This document shows positions 1 through 5,361 of a stretch of DNA of 5,361 nt, one piece after another. The stretch covers positions 1 to 5,361 of the forward strand of contig JADFKX010000140.1 of NCBI GenBank assembly GCA_022564695.1, given 5' to 3'. This stretch comes from Chloroflexota bacterium (GTDB lineage Bacteria; Chloroflexota; Dehalococcoidia; SM23-28-2; RBG-16-64-32). The position numbers were made by a program, and so were the translations under genes. The notes beneath the pieces were generated by a model. That model ran no database searches and had not been told where the DNA came from. It saw nothing but the letters and a program-made list of their open reading frames with translations. Numbering within the stretch: position 1 is the stretch's first letter; each line of letters begins with the position of its first letter.

Positions 1-353
1 TTCGTCCAGTTGGTGTGGACCTCGAAGCGGTCGATGTCGCAGACGACCAGCAGCGGAGGATTCCCGAGGGATTCGCGGTAGTCCGAGACCTGTTTGTAGG
101 CCGCGGCAAGGTTCTTGCGCTTCCCCTTGTATTCCCAGGCGAAGTGGCCCTTTAGCCACACATCGGCGAAACCATCGCCGTCGGGTTTCCTGGCGCCTTT
201 CTCGAAGGCGTAGAAGTCGCCGCTGGGATCGGCCTCGTTGGGTGTTTGTTCGTTCAAGAGACGGCACAGGTCTATGAAGTGTTCCTGTGACGTGGCGCGT
301 TCAACGCCACGCGACGCGCGCCATTTCTGCACGAACTCTGCGGGAGTCATCAT
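1..353 (-). CDS. MmeI-like (type IIL) restriction nuclease/DNA methyltransferase, N-terminal part
   Basis: Partial gene: 117 codons from the start are present and the rest lies beyond the left edge. It was read by hand because it has no stop inside the window. The protein begins MMTPAEFVQKWRASRG and contains the block SQEHFIDLCRLL (residues 22-33), both typical of the N-terminus of MmeI-like proteins. In these a PD-(D/E)XK nuclease, a helical linker, an N6-adenine methyltransferase and a target-recognition domain are fused in one chain. Residues 64-76 give D64-X9-E74-Y-K76, the same spacing as the D-X9-EXK catalytic motif described for MmeI, so the nuclease half looks intact. The family would be expected to run to roughly 900 residues or more. 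Either of two adjacent ATGs (353 or 350) could be the start; both suit the family's N-terminus and neither has a Shine-Dalgarno sequence. Known of the family: self-contained restriction-modification, in which one protein methylates one strand of its site and cuts unmodified DNA. Inferred: a defence role here. The methyltransferase motifs cannot be seen, so a nuclease-only or decayed gene is not excluded. Confidence 0.85.
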   Translation of the reverse strand, partial: MMTPAEFVQKWRASRGVERATSQEHFIDLCRLLNEQTPNEADPSGDFYAFEKGARKPDGDGFADVWLKGHFAWEYKGKRKNLAAAYKQVSDYRESLGNPPLLVVCDIDRFEVHTNWT

Positions 354-358
354 CGCGG

Positions 359-388
359 ATTATACGCTGTGGTGGCGGCAGCGCCCAA
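359..388 (-). promoter_or_regulatory. Predicted promoter of the MmeI-like gene, probably giving a leaderless mRNA
   Basis: Reading the minus strand, a perfect TATAAT (364 to 359) lies only 5 bases before the first ATG (353). A weak -35 candidate, TTGGGC (388 to 383), stands 18 bases upstream. Transcription normally starts about 6-7 bases after the -10 box, which would put the first transcribed base at or next to the A of the ATG. There is no AGGAGG-like sequence in the short stretch before the start, which agrees with leaderless translation. The -10 match is strong, the -35 match poor, and no start-site data are available. Confidence 0.5.
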
Positions 389-607
389 CTCGTTCCCCGC
401 CTCCACCTGCCGCCTCCCCCTTCCACCTCTGCCCACGTTCGCCCTACGCTGAGCGTGTGCCCGTACCTCAACAACCTGTCCGCCTCAGGAGGAGGCCTGC
501 GTCCAACCTGCGGTCCCCTCGCTGGCTCCAGAACAACCAAACGAAATACGCCACTCGCTACATTGGGAACCGGCCCTAAACGAGCCTTTTTCTGGAAAGT
601 CAATCAA

Positions 608-656
608 CCGCCGGATACGGACACCCCAGATCAATCAAACAACCGGGGTCCGGCGG
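608..656 (-). terminator. Imperfect hairpin downstream of ppsA, possible transcription terminator
   Basis: Starting 12 bases past the ppsA stop codon, the transcript could fold with an 8-bp outer stem, CCGCCGGA (656-649) pairing with TCCGGCGG (615-608). A 4-bp inner stem, CCCC (648-645) with GGGG (627-624), follows after an 8-base bulge, leaving a 17-base loop. The 3' flank is TTGATTGACTTTCC, which lacks a proper U run, so this is not a classical intrinsic terminator. It could act as a Rho-associated 3' end or an mRNA-stabilising structure. The octamer TCAATCAA occurs in the loop (631-638) and again at the 3' foot (600-607). Confidence 0.35.
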
Positions 657-667
657 AGACCTCGCGG

Positions 668-2992
668 CTAGGAGCCGGGGCTGCCCGCCATCGGCGCCGT
701 CCAGCCGGCCTTCGTTACCGTCTCCGCCTCCAGCACCCCCTCCGCCCGCGCGATGATCTCCCTCGTCTTGTCGATCACGTCCGGGTTCACGGACAGGGAG
801 GTGATGCCCCACTCCACCAGCTTGCGGGTCATCTCCGGGTAGTCGCTCGGCGCCTGGCCGCAGATGGAGCAAGTGATGCCCCGCCGCCTGGCCGTGCGCA
901 CCAGCCGCTCCAGGGCGATCATCACCGCCTCGTTCCGCTCATCGAACTCCGTCGCGAACTTAGCGCTGTCGCGGTCGATCCCCAGTATGAGCTGCGTCAG
1001 ATCGTTGGAGCCGATGCTGATGCCGTCGATCCCGACATCAATGAACCGGTCAAGGAGAAACACGTTGGAGGGCACCTCGGCCATCATCCACAGCTTGAAC
1101 TGCTCCGACCGTCGCAGCCCTTCGCGCTCCAGGATCGCCTTCACCGCCGCCAGCTCTTCCGGCGTCCGCACGAAGGGGATCATCACCCACAGGTTGGGGT
1201 ATTCCTGGCGCACCCGCTTGATCGCCTCGATCTCAAGCTTGAACGTCTCCTCGTCACGGACGTAACGGGAGGCGCCGCGGAACCCGATCATCGGGTTCTC
1301 TTCCACGGGCTCGTACTTCTCGCCGCCCTTCAGGTTGCGGTACTCGTTAGTCTTGAAGTCAGACGTGCGGTAGACAACCGGCCTGGGCAGGAACGCCTTG
1401 GCGAAGGAGCACAGCCCCTCGGCCAGCTTGTCGATGAACTCCTCAGAGCGGCCCTCATCGATGAACAGGCGGGGATGCTCCTTGATGTGATCGGCGATGA
1501 TGAACTCCGCGCGCAGCAGGCCAACGCCGTCTACGTTCAGCTTGGCTACTCGCTCTGCCAGCTCCGGGTCCGTCAGATTGACGTACACCTTGGTGCGGGT
1601 CTGGACGTGGGACGCCACCGTGTGGCGCTTCTTCTCCTCCTCCGCCCAGGCCAAGCGAACCTCCGCCCGGCCCTCGTAGACGCGGCCGCGGGCGCCGTCC
1701 ACGGTTATCGACTGGCCGTTGGTCAGGATCTGAGTCGCCTGTTCAGTGCCCACGACGCAGGGTATGCCCAGCTCTCGGGAGACTATGGCTGCGTGGGCGG
1801 TGCGGCCGCCCTTATCGGTCACTATGGCCTTCGCCCGCTTCATGGCGGGCACGAAGTCGGGAGTAGTCATCTCGGTGACCAGTATGTCGCCCTCGGTGAT
1901 CTTGTCGATCTCAGACGGGTTAAGGATGATCTTCACCTTGCCGGCGGCGACGCCGGGGCTTGCCGGCGAGCCTTCCAAGAGGATAGGCGCAGTCTCTGCC
2001 ACCATGCTATTCCCCTCTGCCGTCGCCTCTCGCGTAACGGTGACCGGCCGCGACTGCACGAGGTACATCTCCCCCTTCTCCTCCGCCCACTCGATGTCTT
2101 GCGGTGTCCCGTAGTACTCCTCCACCCGTTTCCCGATCGCCGCCAGCGCTGCGATCTCCTCATCGGAGAGCTTCTGTAGCTGGACATCGTCCTTGGGCAC
2201 CTCCACCCAGCGGTTGTTCTCCTCGCCGAAGGTGGTAGAGTTCTCGTTGCGGAGGAACTGTTTCTCCTGCCGGGCTACGGTCTTCTGCAGGATGCTCAGC
2301 GATTCCTTGTCCAGAATGTACAAGTCGGGCGTCAATGCGCCCGACACGACTGCCTCGCCGAGGCCGTAGATGGCCTCGATTACTATCTTCGTCTTGTCTC
2401 CACTTACCGGCTCTATCGTGAACATCACGCCAGAACGGTTGGACTGGACCATCCGTTGCACCGGCACGGCCATGCCTACCTTCAAGTGCTCGAAGCCCGC
2501 TTGGCCGCGGTAGAAGATCGCCCGGGCCTCAAACAGTGATGCCCAGCAGGCCTGTACGGCAGCGACTACGTTCTCCTCGCCGATGACGTTAAGGAAGGTG
2601 CTCTGCTGTCCCGCGAAGGAGGCCTCCGCCAGGTCTTCTGCCGTAGAGGAGCTGCGCACCGCTACCAGCCCTTCACCAAGCTCGCGATAGGCGCGGCGGA
2701 TCTCGGCAGCCACGTCTCTCGGCATTTTCGATTCTGTGATCAGACGTTTGATCTCATCGGCCACACGCTGGAGGCGGCCGCTGTCGTTGAGGTCAAGGTC
2801 AGACAGCAGTTCAGATATCTTCGGTTTGAGATCGGACTGCTCTAGGAAGTCGAAGTAGGTGTGCGAGGTGACGATGAACCCAGGCGGGACGGGTATCTTG
2901 GCCTTTGTGAGTTCGCCCAGGTTAGAACCTTTGCCGCCGGCAAGGCCGACATCGTCCTTGTCCACTTCCTGGAACCAGACCACTCGCTTCAT
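668..2992 (-). CDS. ppsA: Phosphoenolpyruvate synthase (pyruvate, water dikinase)
   Basis: Cytosolic enzyme converting pyruvate, ATP and water to PEP, AMP and phosphate, the entry to gluconeogenesis from pyruvate. The 774 residues are close to the length of E. coli PpsA (about 790), and all three domains are present. The N-terminal ATP-grasp (PPDK_N) region covers about 1-320, with GGKGSNLGEL at 19-28 and the nucleotide-site segment VRSSSTAEDL at 112-121. The swivelling phosphohistidine domain covers about 340-440, with GGRTAHAAIVSRELGIPCVVG and H400 as the phosphorylated histidine. The PEP/pyruvate TIM barrel covers about 460-750, with GVGLLRAEF, SIGSNDLTQLILGIDRD and the catalytic Cys region SICGQ (C711). 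No key residue is missing. The ATG at 2992 is supported by AAGGAGG 8 bases upstream and by the usual N-terminus MKRVVWFQEV. glmS lies 167 bases upstream on the same strand. Because a promoter with an operator-like repeat lies in that gap, ppsA is probably transcribed separately, with possible read-through from glmS. PPDK is the main alternative; the length and the absence of its extra N-terminal insertions favour PpsA. Confidence 0.96.
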   Translation of the reverse strand: MKRVVWFQEVDKDDVGLAGGKGSNLGELTKAKIPVPPGFIVTSHTYFDFLEQSDLKPKISELLSDLDLNDSGRLQRVADEIKRLITESKMPRDVAAEIRRAYRELGEGLVAVRSSSTAEDLAEASFAGQQSTFLNVIGEENVVAAVQACWASLFEARAIFYRGQAGFEHLKVGMAVPVQRMVQSNRSGVMFTIEPVSGDKTKIVIEAIYGLGEAVVSGALTPDLYILDKESLSILQKTVARQEKQFLRNENSTTFGEENNRWVEVPKDDVQLQKLSDEEIAALAAIGKRVEEYYGTPQDIEWAEEKGEMYLVQSRPVTVTREATAEGNSMVAETAPILLEGSPASPGVAAGKVKIILNPSEIDKITEGDILVTEMTTPDFVPAMKRAKAIVTDKGGRTAHAAIVSRELGIPCVVGTEQATQILTNGQSITVDGARGRVYEGRAEVRLAWAEEEKKRHTVASHVQTRTKVYVNLTDPELAERVAKLNVDGVGLLRAEFIIADHIKEHPRLFIDEGRSEEFIDKLAEGLCSFAKAFLPRPVVYRTSDFKTNEYRNLKGGEKYEPVEENPMIGFRGASRYVRDEETFKLEIEAIKRVRQEYPNLWVMIPFVRTPEELAAVKAILEREGLRRSEQFKLWMMAEVPSNVFLLDRFIDVGIDGISIGSNDLTQLILGIDRDSAKFATEFDERNEAVMIALERLVRTARRRGITCSICGQAPSDYPEMTRKLVEWGITSLSVNPDVIDKTREIIARAEGVLEAETVTKAGWTAPMAGSPGS

Positions 2993-3000
2993 ATAGCGCT

Positions 3001-3007
3001 CCTCCTT
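3001..3007 (-). promoter_or_regulatory. Strong ribosome-binding site of ppsA
   Basis: AAGGAGG on the minus strand lies 8 bases before the ATG at 2992, near-ideal complementarity and spacing to the 3' end of 16S rRNA. It fixes the ppsA start. A second purine-rich copy, AGGAGGA (3034 to 3028), lies further upstream in the leader with no start codon at a suitable distance. Confidence 0.85.
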
Positions 3008-3052
3008 GAGACAACCTTACGGGGCGGTCCTCCTGAGGATCCACGACAGCCA

Positions 3053-3081
3053 ATTATATAGGACAAGTCAATATTTGTCCA
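3053..3081 (-). promoter_or_regulatory. Predicted sigma70-type promoter of ppsA
   Basis: On the minus strand, TGGACA (3081 to 3076; 5 of 6 matches to TTGACA) is followed after exactly 17 bases by a perfect TATAAT (3058 to 3053). The predicted start of transcription is near 3046, giving a leader of about 53 bases before the ppsA ATG. The surrounding sequence is AT-rich compared with the rest of the window, as expected of a promoter. It lies about 80 bases past the glmS stop, in the direction of ppsA. Confidence 0.75.
3061..3080. promoter_or_regulatory. Inverted repeat GGACAA-N8-TTGTCC, candidate operator in the ppsA promoter
   Basis: A perfect 6-bp inverted repeat, GGACAA (3061-3066) and TTGTCC (3075-3080), is separated by 8 bases (GTCAATAT), with its centre at 3070/3071. 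It fills most of the spacer between the -10 and -35 boxes and covers five bases of the -35 hexamer. A bound dimeric regulator would compete with RNA polymerase, so a repressor site is the simplest reading. The half-site is part of the -35 itself, so some of the symmetry could be accidental. I cannot name the regulator. Confidence 0.5.
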
Positions 3082-3159
3082 CCTAATAGCTTGGGCCGAG
3101 AGCGATAGACGTGAACTATGGCAATAATCCACTTAGCGTATCTACAGAGTGATGTCTGA
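3082..3159. other. glmS 3' flank, no clear terminator
   Basis: This stretch between the glmS stop and the ppsA promoter has no stable GC-rich hairpin followed by a U run; only a short CAGA/TCTG pairing is visible next to the stop. Read-through from glmS into ppsA is therefore possible. No RNA gene fold was recognised. Confidence 0.45.
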
Positions 3160-5004
3160 CTATTCGACGGTGACGGTCTTAGCCAGGTTACGCGGCTGAT
3201 CGATGTCACAGCCGCGGCGCAGGGCGATGTGATAAGAGAAGAACTGCAAGGGGATAGTGGTAAATATGGGTGAGAGCAGTGGGGACGCCTCAGGGACGTA
3301 AATGACATGGTCCGCCTTGGCGGCCAGCTCTTCGTCCCCCTCTGAGCCCAGGGCGATCACCGTCCCCTCGCGCGCTTTCACCTGCTCGATGTTGCTCATC
3401 ATCTTGTCGTGCATCTCGTCCTTAAGCGCGATAGCAATGACCGGCATCTCTGGGTCTATGAGGGCGATGGCCCCGTGCTTCATCTCGCCGGCCGGGTATC
3501 CTTCGGCGTGGATGTAGCTGACCTCTTTGAGCTTGAGGGCGCCCTCCATGGCCACAGGAAACTGGATGCCGCGGCCCAGGTAAAGGAAGTTGTTGTAGCG
3601 GTGAAACTGGTGGGCCAGCCGCTCAAACTCTGCCTCTCGCTTGGTCATCTCACCGGCCAAGTAGGGTACCCGTGCGAGCGGTTCCAGGAGCCCGCCCATC
3701 CGCTCTTGATCGATTAGACCGCGCGCCTGACCCAGATAGCAGGCGAGCAGGTACGATGCTATCACTGAGGCGGTGAATGTCTTAGTGCTGCAGACGCCGA
3801 TCTCCAAGCCGCAGCGGGTGTACACTACGCCATCGGCGATGCGTGTGGCCTGGCTGCCTACGATGTTGCAGATGGTGATCTGCGGCGCACCCTGTCGTTT
3901 AGCCTCCTCCATGGCAGCTAACGTATCCACCGTCTCCCCGGACTGGCTCACCGATACGACTAGCGTGTCAGGCCCAATGATGGGCGCGCGGTAGCGGTAT
4001 TCGGAGGCGTTGTCCACCTCCGATGGTATCCCCGCGATGCGCTCCATGTAGTGACGGCCGATCATAGCCGCGTGGAGGCTGGTCCCCATCCCCACAAAAA
4101 CCACTCTCCGCACCTTGGTGAGCTGGTCTTTGCTGAGGGCGATGTCCATCAGTTGGACGGCTGGCGCGTCGAACTGGGCGCGGCCTCGTATGGTGTCGAG
4201 AATGCACTCCGGCTGCTCCATGATCTCCTTGAGCATAAAGTGCTTATGTTGCCCCTTGGCCGCAGATACGGAGTCGTACGGGATCTCCTGTGGCTCTTTC
4301 TCCAGGGGCCGTCCTTCGCTATCCCAGTAGGCAACTTTGGTTGCCGTGACCTGGGCTACCTCCCTGTCGTTTAGGAACACCACGCGGCGGGTGTGAGGAA
4401 GAAGAGCGGGCAGGTCGCTGGCTAGCAGGTTCTCGCCGCCGCCGTAACCAATGACCACGCCCCCCGCGTTACCCACGCGCGCCGTCACAAGCATCCCCGG
4501 GTGCTGGCGGCTCATCACCACGATGGCATGCGCCCCTTCCAAGCGCCCGATCGTCTTCCTGAGGGCCGTCACCAGGTCCTCGTTCTCGCTGAGGTAGTGC
4601 TCCAGAAGGTGAGGGATAACCTCGGTGTCCGTTTCCGAGGAGAAGCTGTGCCCGGCCGTCGCCAACTCCGTCTTGAGTTCCAGGTAGTTCTCCACGATCC
4701 CGTTGTGGATGACCGCAACGCCGCCGGTGCAGTCGGCATGGGGGTGAGCATTGATGTCGCTGGGCTTGCCGTGGGTGGCCCAGCGAGTGTGGCCTATGCC
4801 TTCGTGTCCATTGGGCCAACGGTCAGCGATGGAAGAGGCCAGGGCTTCCAGCTTACCGACTCGCTTGTGGATGGAGAGGCCGCCGTTCTCAGCAAGGACG
4901 GCGATGCCGGCGCTGTCATAGCCACGGTACTCCAGCCGTCCCAGCCCATCGATGAGGATCGGGCCTGCGGGGCGGGAACCCACGTATCCCATGATTCCAC
5001 ACAT
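3160..5004 (-). CDS. glmS: Glutamine-fructose-6-phosphate aminotransferase (isomerizing)
   Basis: Cytosolic enzyme making glucosamine-6-phosphate and glutamate from fructose-6-phosphate and glutamine, the first committed step towards UDP-GlcNAc, peptidoglycan and other amino-sugar polymers. The 614 residues match the usual length (E. coli 609). The glutaminase domain covers about 1-240: the initiator Met is followed by Cys2, the N-terminal nucleophile after Met removal, in MCGIMGYVG; HTRWATHG lies at 72-79, HNGIVENY at 100-107 and TDTE at 125-128. Two SIS sugar-isomerase domains follow. The first has GMGTS (305-309), SQSGET (353-358) and CSTKTFT (405-411). The second has LGRG (476-479), EGALKLKE ending at E494, and EGYPAGEMKHG with H510. 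The C-terminal tail DQPRNLAKTVTVE carries K609. E494, H510 and K609 correspond to E488, H504 and K603 of the E. coli enzyme, so the protein appears fully active. The start is fixed by the essential Met-Cys and an upstream AAGGGGA. The ispH end lies 77 bases upstream on the same strand, too little space for a glmS ribozyme with its own promoter. Confidence 0.97.
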   Translation of the reverse strand: MCGIMGYVGSRPAGPILIDGLGRLEYRGYDSAGIAVLAENGGLSIHKRVGKLEALASSIADRWPNGHEGIGHTRWATHGKPSDINAHPHADCTGGVAVIHNGIVENYLELKTELATAGHSFSSETDTEVIPHLLEHYLSENEDLVTALRKTIGRLEGAHAIVVMSRQHPGMLVTARVGNAGGVVIGYGGGENLLASDLPALLPHTRRVVFLNDREVAQVTATKVAYWDSEGRPLEKEPQEIPYDSVSAAKGQHKHFMLKEIMEQPECILDTIRGRAQFDAPAVQLMDIALSKDQLTKVRRVVFVGMGTSLHAAMIGRHYMERIAGIPSEVDNASEYRYRAPIIGPDTLVVSVSQSGETVDTLAAMEEAKRQGAPQITICNIVGSQATRIADGVVYTRCGLEIGVCSTKTFTASVIASYLLACYLGQARGLIDQERMGGLLEPLARVPYLAGEMTKREAEFERLAHQFHRYNNFLYLGRGIQFPVAMEGALKLKEVSYIHAEGYPAGEMKHGAIALIDPEMPVIAIALKDEMHDKMMSNIEQVKAREGTVIALGSEGDEELAAKADHVIYVPEASPLLSPIFTTIPLQFFSYHIALRRGCDIDQPRNLAKTVTVE

Positions 5005-5012
5005 AGGCCAAG

Positions 5013-5019
5013 TCCCCTT
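5013..5019 (-). promoter_or_regulatory. Ribosome-binding site of glmS
   Basis: AAGGGGA on the minus strand lies 8 bases before the ATG at 5004. It is weaker than the ppsA site, with one mismatch to AAGGAGG, but correctly placed; it agrees with the start required by the N-terminal Met-Cys. Confidence 0.65.
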
Positions 5020-5058
5020 ACTGTCGGGCGTTCTCTAGTAAGTAACGTCAGGTGATGG

Positions 5059-5074
5059 CTGGGGTTATGCCCAG
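5059..5074 (-). other. Small hairpin in the ispH-glmS gap
   Basis: The transcript could form CUGGG-CAUAAC-CCCAG, a 5-bp stem with a 6-base loop, 7 bases after the ispH stop. There is no U run behind it, so it is unlikely to stop transcription. The remaining gap (5005-5081) shows no convincing -10/-35 pair, which favours co-transcription of ispH and glmS. It may have no function. Confidence 0.3.
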
Positions 5075-5081
5075 GTCAGAA

Positions 5082-5361
5082 TTAACGGCGACTGTGTGTG
5101 CCTTCCAGTTCCGCGCCAAGGTGTTGGATGCGGCGGACCACCGCTTCCACGGTGGAGTCCGGCGTTGAGGCGCCCGCTGTAATGCCGACCCGTTTGCAGC
5201 CCTTCAGCCATTCCGCCTTCACCTCAGTCGGAGACTCAACGTGATAGGTGTTGGCCCGCTTCTCACGGCAGACTTCCAGTAGATGCTTTGTGTTGGCGCT
5301 GCTATGGCCGCCTACCACTAACATCAGATCAACCTCCTCCGCCAACTCGCTGGCGGCCGCC
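5082..5361 (-). CDS. ispH: 4-hydroxy-3-methylbut-2-enyl diphosphate reductase, C-terminal part
   Basis: Partial gene: the reading frame runs from the right edge to TAA at 5084-5082 and gives the last 92 residues or so of the protein. IspH (LytB) is a [4Fe-4S] enzyme that reduces HMBPP to IPP and DMAPP, the last step of the MEP isoprenoid pathway in the cytosol. Recognisable family segments are DLMLVVGGHSSANTKHLLEVC, whose Ser and Asn correspond to the substrate-binding S-x-N of IspH; the YHVESPTEVKAEWLKGCKRVG region; and GITAGASTPDSTVEAVV, with the conserved Ser of the GAS-P-D loop. The cluster cysteines seen in E. coli (C12, C96, C197) would mostly lie upstream, outside the window. The frame is open through to the edge (AAASELAEEVDL), so the gene continues and the TTG at 5345 is not a start. 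glmS follows 77 bases downstream. Confidence 0.93.
   Translation of the reverse strand, partial: AAASELAEEVDLMLVVGGHSSANTKHLLEVCREKRANTYHVESPTEVKAEWLKGCKRVGITAGASTPDSTVEAVVRRIQHLGAELEGTHSRR

Larger units (their letters stand above)
354..667. other. Gene-free stretch between ppsA and the MmeI-like gene
   Basis: About 314 bases with no believable gene; the open frames crossing it give low-complexity Pro/Arg-rich translations and belong to antisense shadows. It holds the MmeI-like gene's promoter at one end and an imperfect GC-rich hairpin after ppsA at the other. Between them, roughly 389-435 is strongly pyrimidine-rich on the plus strand, with the octamer CCGCCTCC twice (397-404 and 410-417). 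There are also small palindromes, ACGCT-G-AGCGT (446-456) and GCCTC-AGGAG-GAGGC (482-496). None matches a regulatory element I recognise. Confidence 0.6.

Noticed and set aside
389..435. The pyrimidine-rich tract with two CCGCCTCC copies as a CRISPR or tandem repeat
   Set aside because: There are only two 8-base copies 13 bases apart with no regular units; simple base bias explains it.
600..872. A 90-codon minus-strand frame over the ppsA 3' end
   Set aside because: It is out of frame with ppsA, Gly/Arg/Asp-rich like a shadow translation, and has no supported start.
287..2179. A 630-codon open frame on the plus strand lying opposite ppsA and running into the gene-free stretch
   Set aside because: Its translation is rich in Arg, Leu, His and Pro with no recognisable domain. 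It mirrors the codons of the certain ppsA gene, and long antisense frames are expected opposite GC-rich genes.
3082..3159. A tRNA or small RNA gene between glmS and ppsA
   Set aside because: No cloverleaf arms, no T-arm GTTC consensus and no stable long hairpin could be found.
3054..3308. An 84-codon minus-strand frame starting inside glmS and crossing into the ppsA promoter
   Set aside because: It overlaps the glmS C-terminus out of frame and has no SD sequence or family resemblance; its end falls within the ppsA -10 region.
4501..5055. A 184-codon plus-strand frame opposite the glmS N-terminal half
   Set aside because: It lies antisense to the strongly conserved glutaminase domain, with no domain or RBS of its own.
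5059..5074. The CUGGG/CCCAG hairpin as an intrinsic terminator of ispH
   Set aside because: The stem is short and there is no run of U after it.
5005..5081. A glmS ribozyme or riboswitch upstream of glmS
   Set aside because: The gap is only 77 bases and lacks the nested pseudoknot layout of the glmS ribozyme; only one 5-bp hairpin is visible.

Overview
The window is GC-rich bacterial DNA. All four recognisable genes lie on the minus strand. In order of transcription they are: the C-terminal end of ispH (LytB, last step of the MEP isoprenoid pathway), a complete glmS (glucosamine-6-phosphate synthase), a complete ppsA (phosphoenolpyruvate synthase), and the N-terminal end of an MmeI-like fused restriction nuclease/DNA methyltransferase that runs off the left edge. 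The protein sequences and base composition would suit a Chloroflexota-type bacterium (for example a Dehalococcoidia relative). That placement is an impression from protein flavour only; no 16S or other phylogenetic marker is present.

Right part (about 3160-5361): the ispH stop is followed after 77 bases by glmS. That gap holds a small hairpin and a Shine-Dalgarno sequence but no convincing promoter, so ispH and glmS may be co-transcribed. Middle (about 2990-3160): the glmS-ppsA gap holds the best regulatory signal of the window. It is a near-consensus sigma70-type promoter (TGGACA-N17-TATAAT) with a perfect 6-bp inverted repeat (GGACAA-N8-TTGTCC) between and partly over its elements, followed by a leader of about 50 bases and a strong AAGGAGG ribosome-binding site for ppsA. 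Left part (1-667): ppsA ends at 668. About 314 bases without a gene follow, with an imperfect GC-rich hairpin just after ppsA and a pyrimidine-rich tract. A TATAAT box then sits so close to the ATG of the MmeI-like gene that its mRNA would be leaderless.

Metabolic logic: PpsA makes PEP from pyruvate (the entry to gluconeogenesis), which leads to fructose-6-phosphate, the substrate GlmS turns into glucosamine-6-phosphate for peptidoglycan and other amino-sugar polymers. IspH supplies isoprenoid precursors, including those for the lipid carrier of wall synthesis. The cluster is therefore a housekeeping block feeding carbon to the envelope. The MmeI-like gene is an accessory (defence) gene beside it, under its own predicted promoter. 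I see no wholly new system. The points worth a second look are the operator-like repeat at the ppsA promoter, the predicted leaderless start, and the intact nuclease motif of the edge gene.
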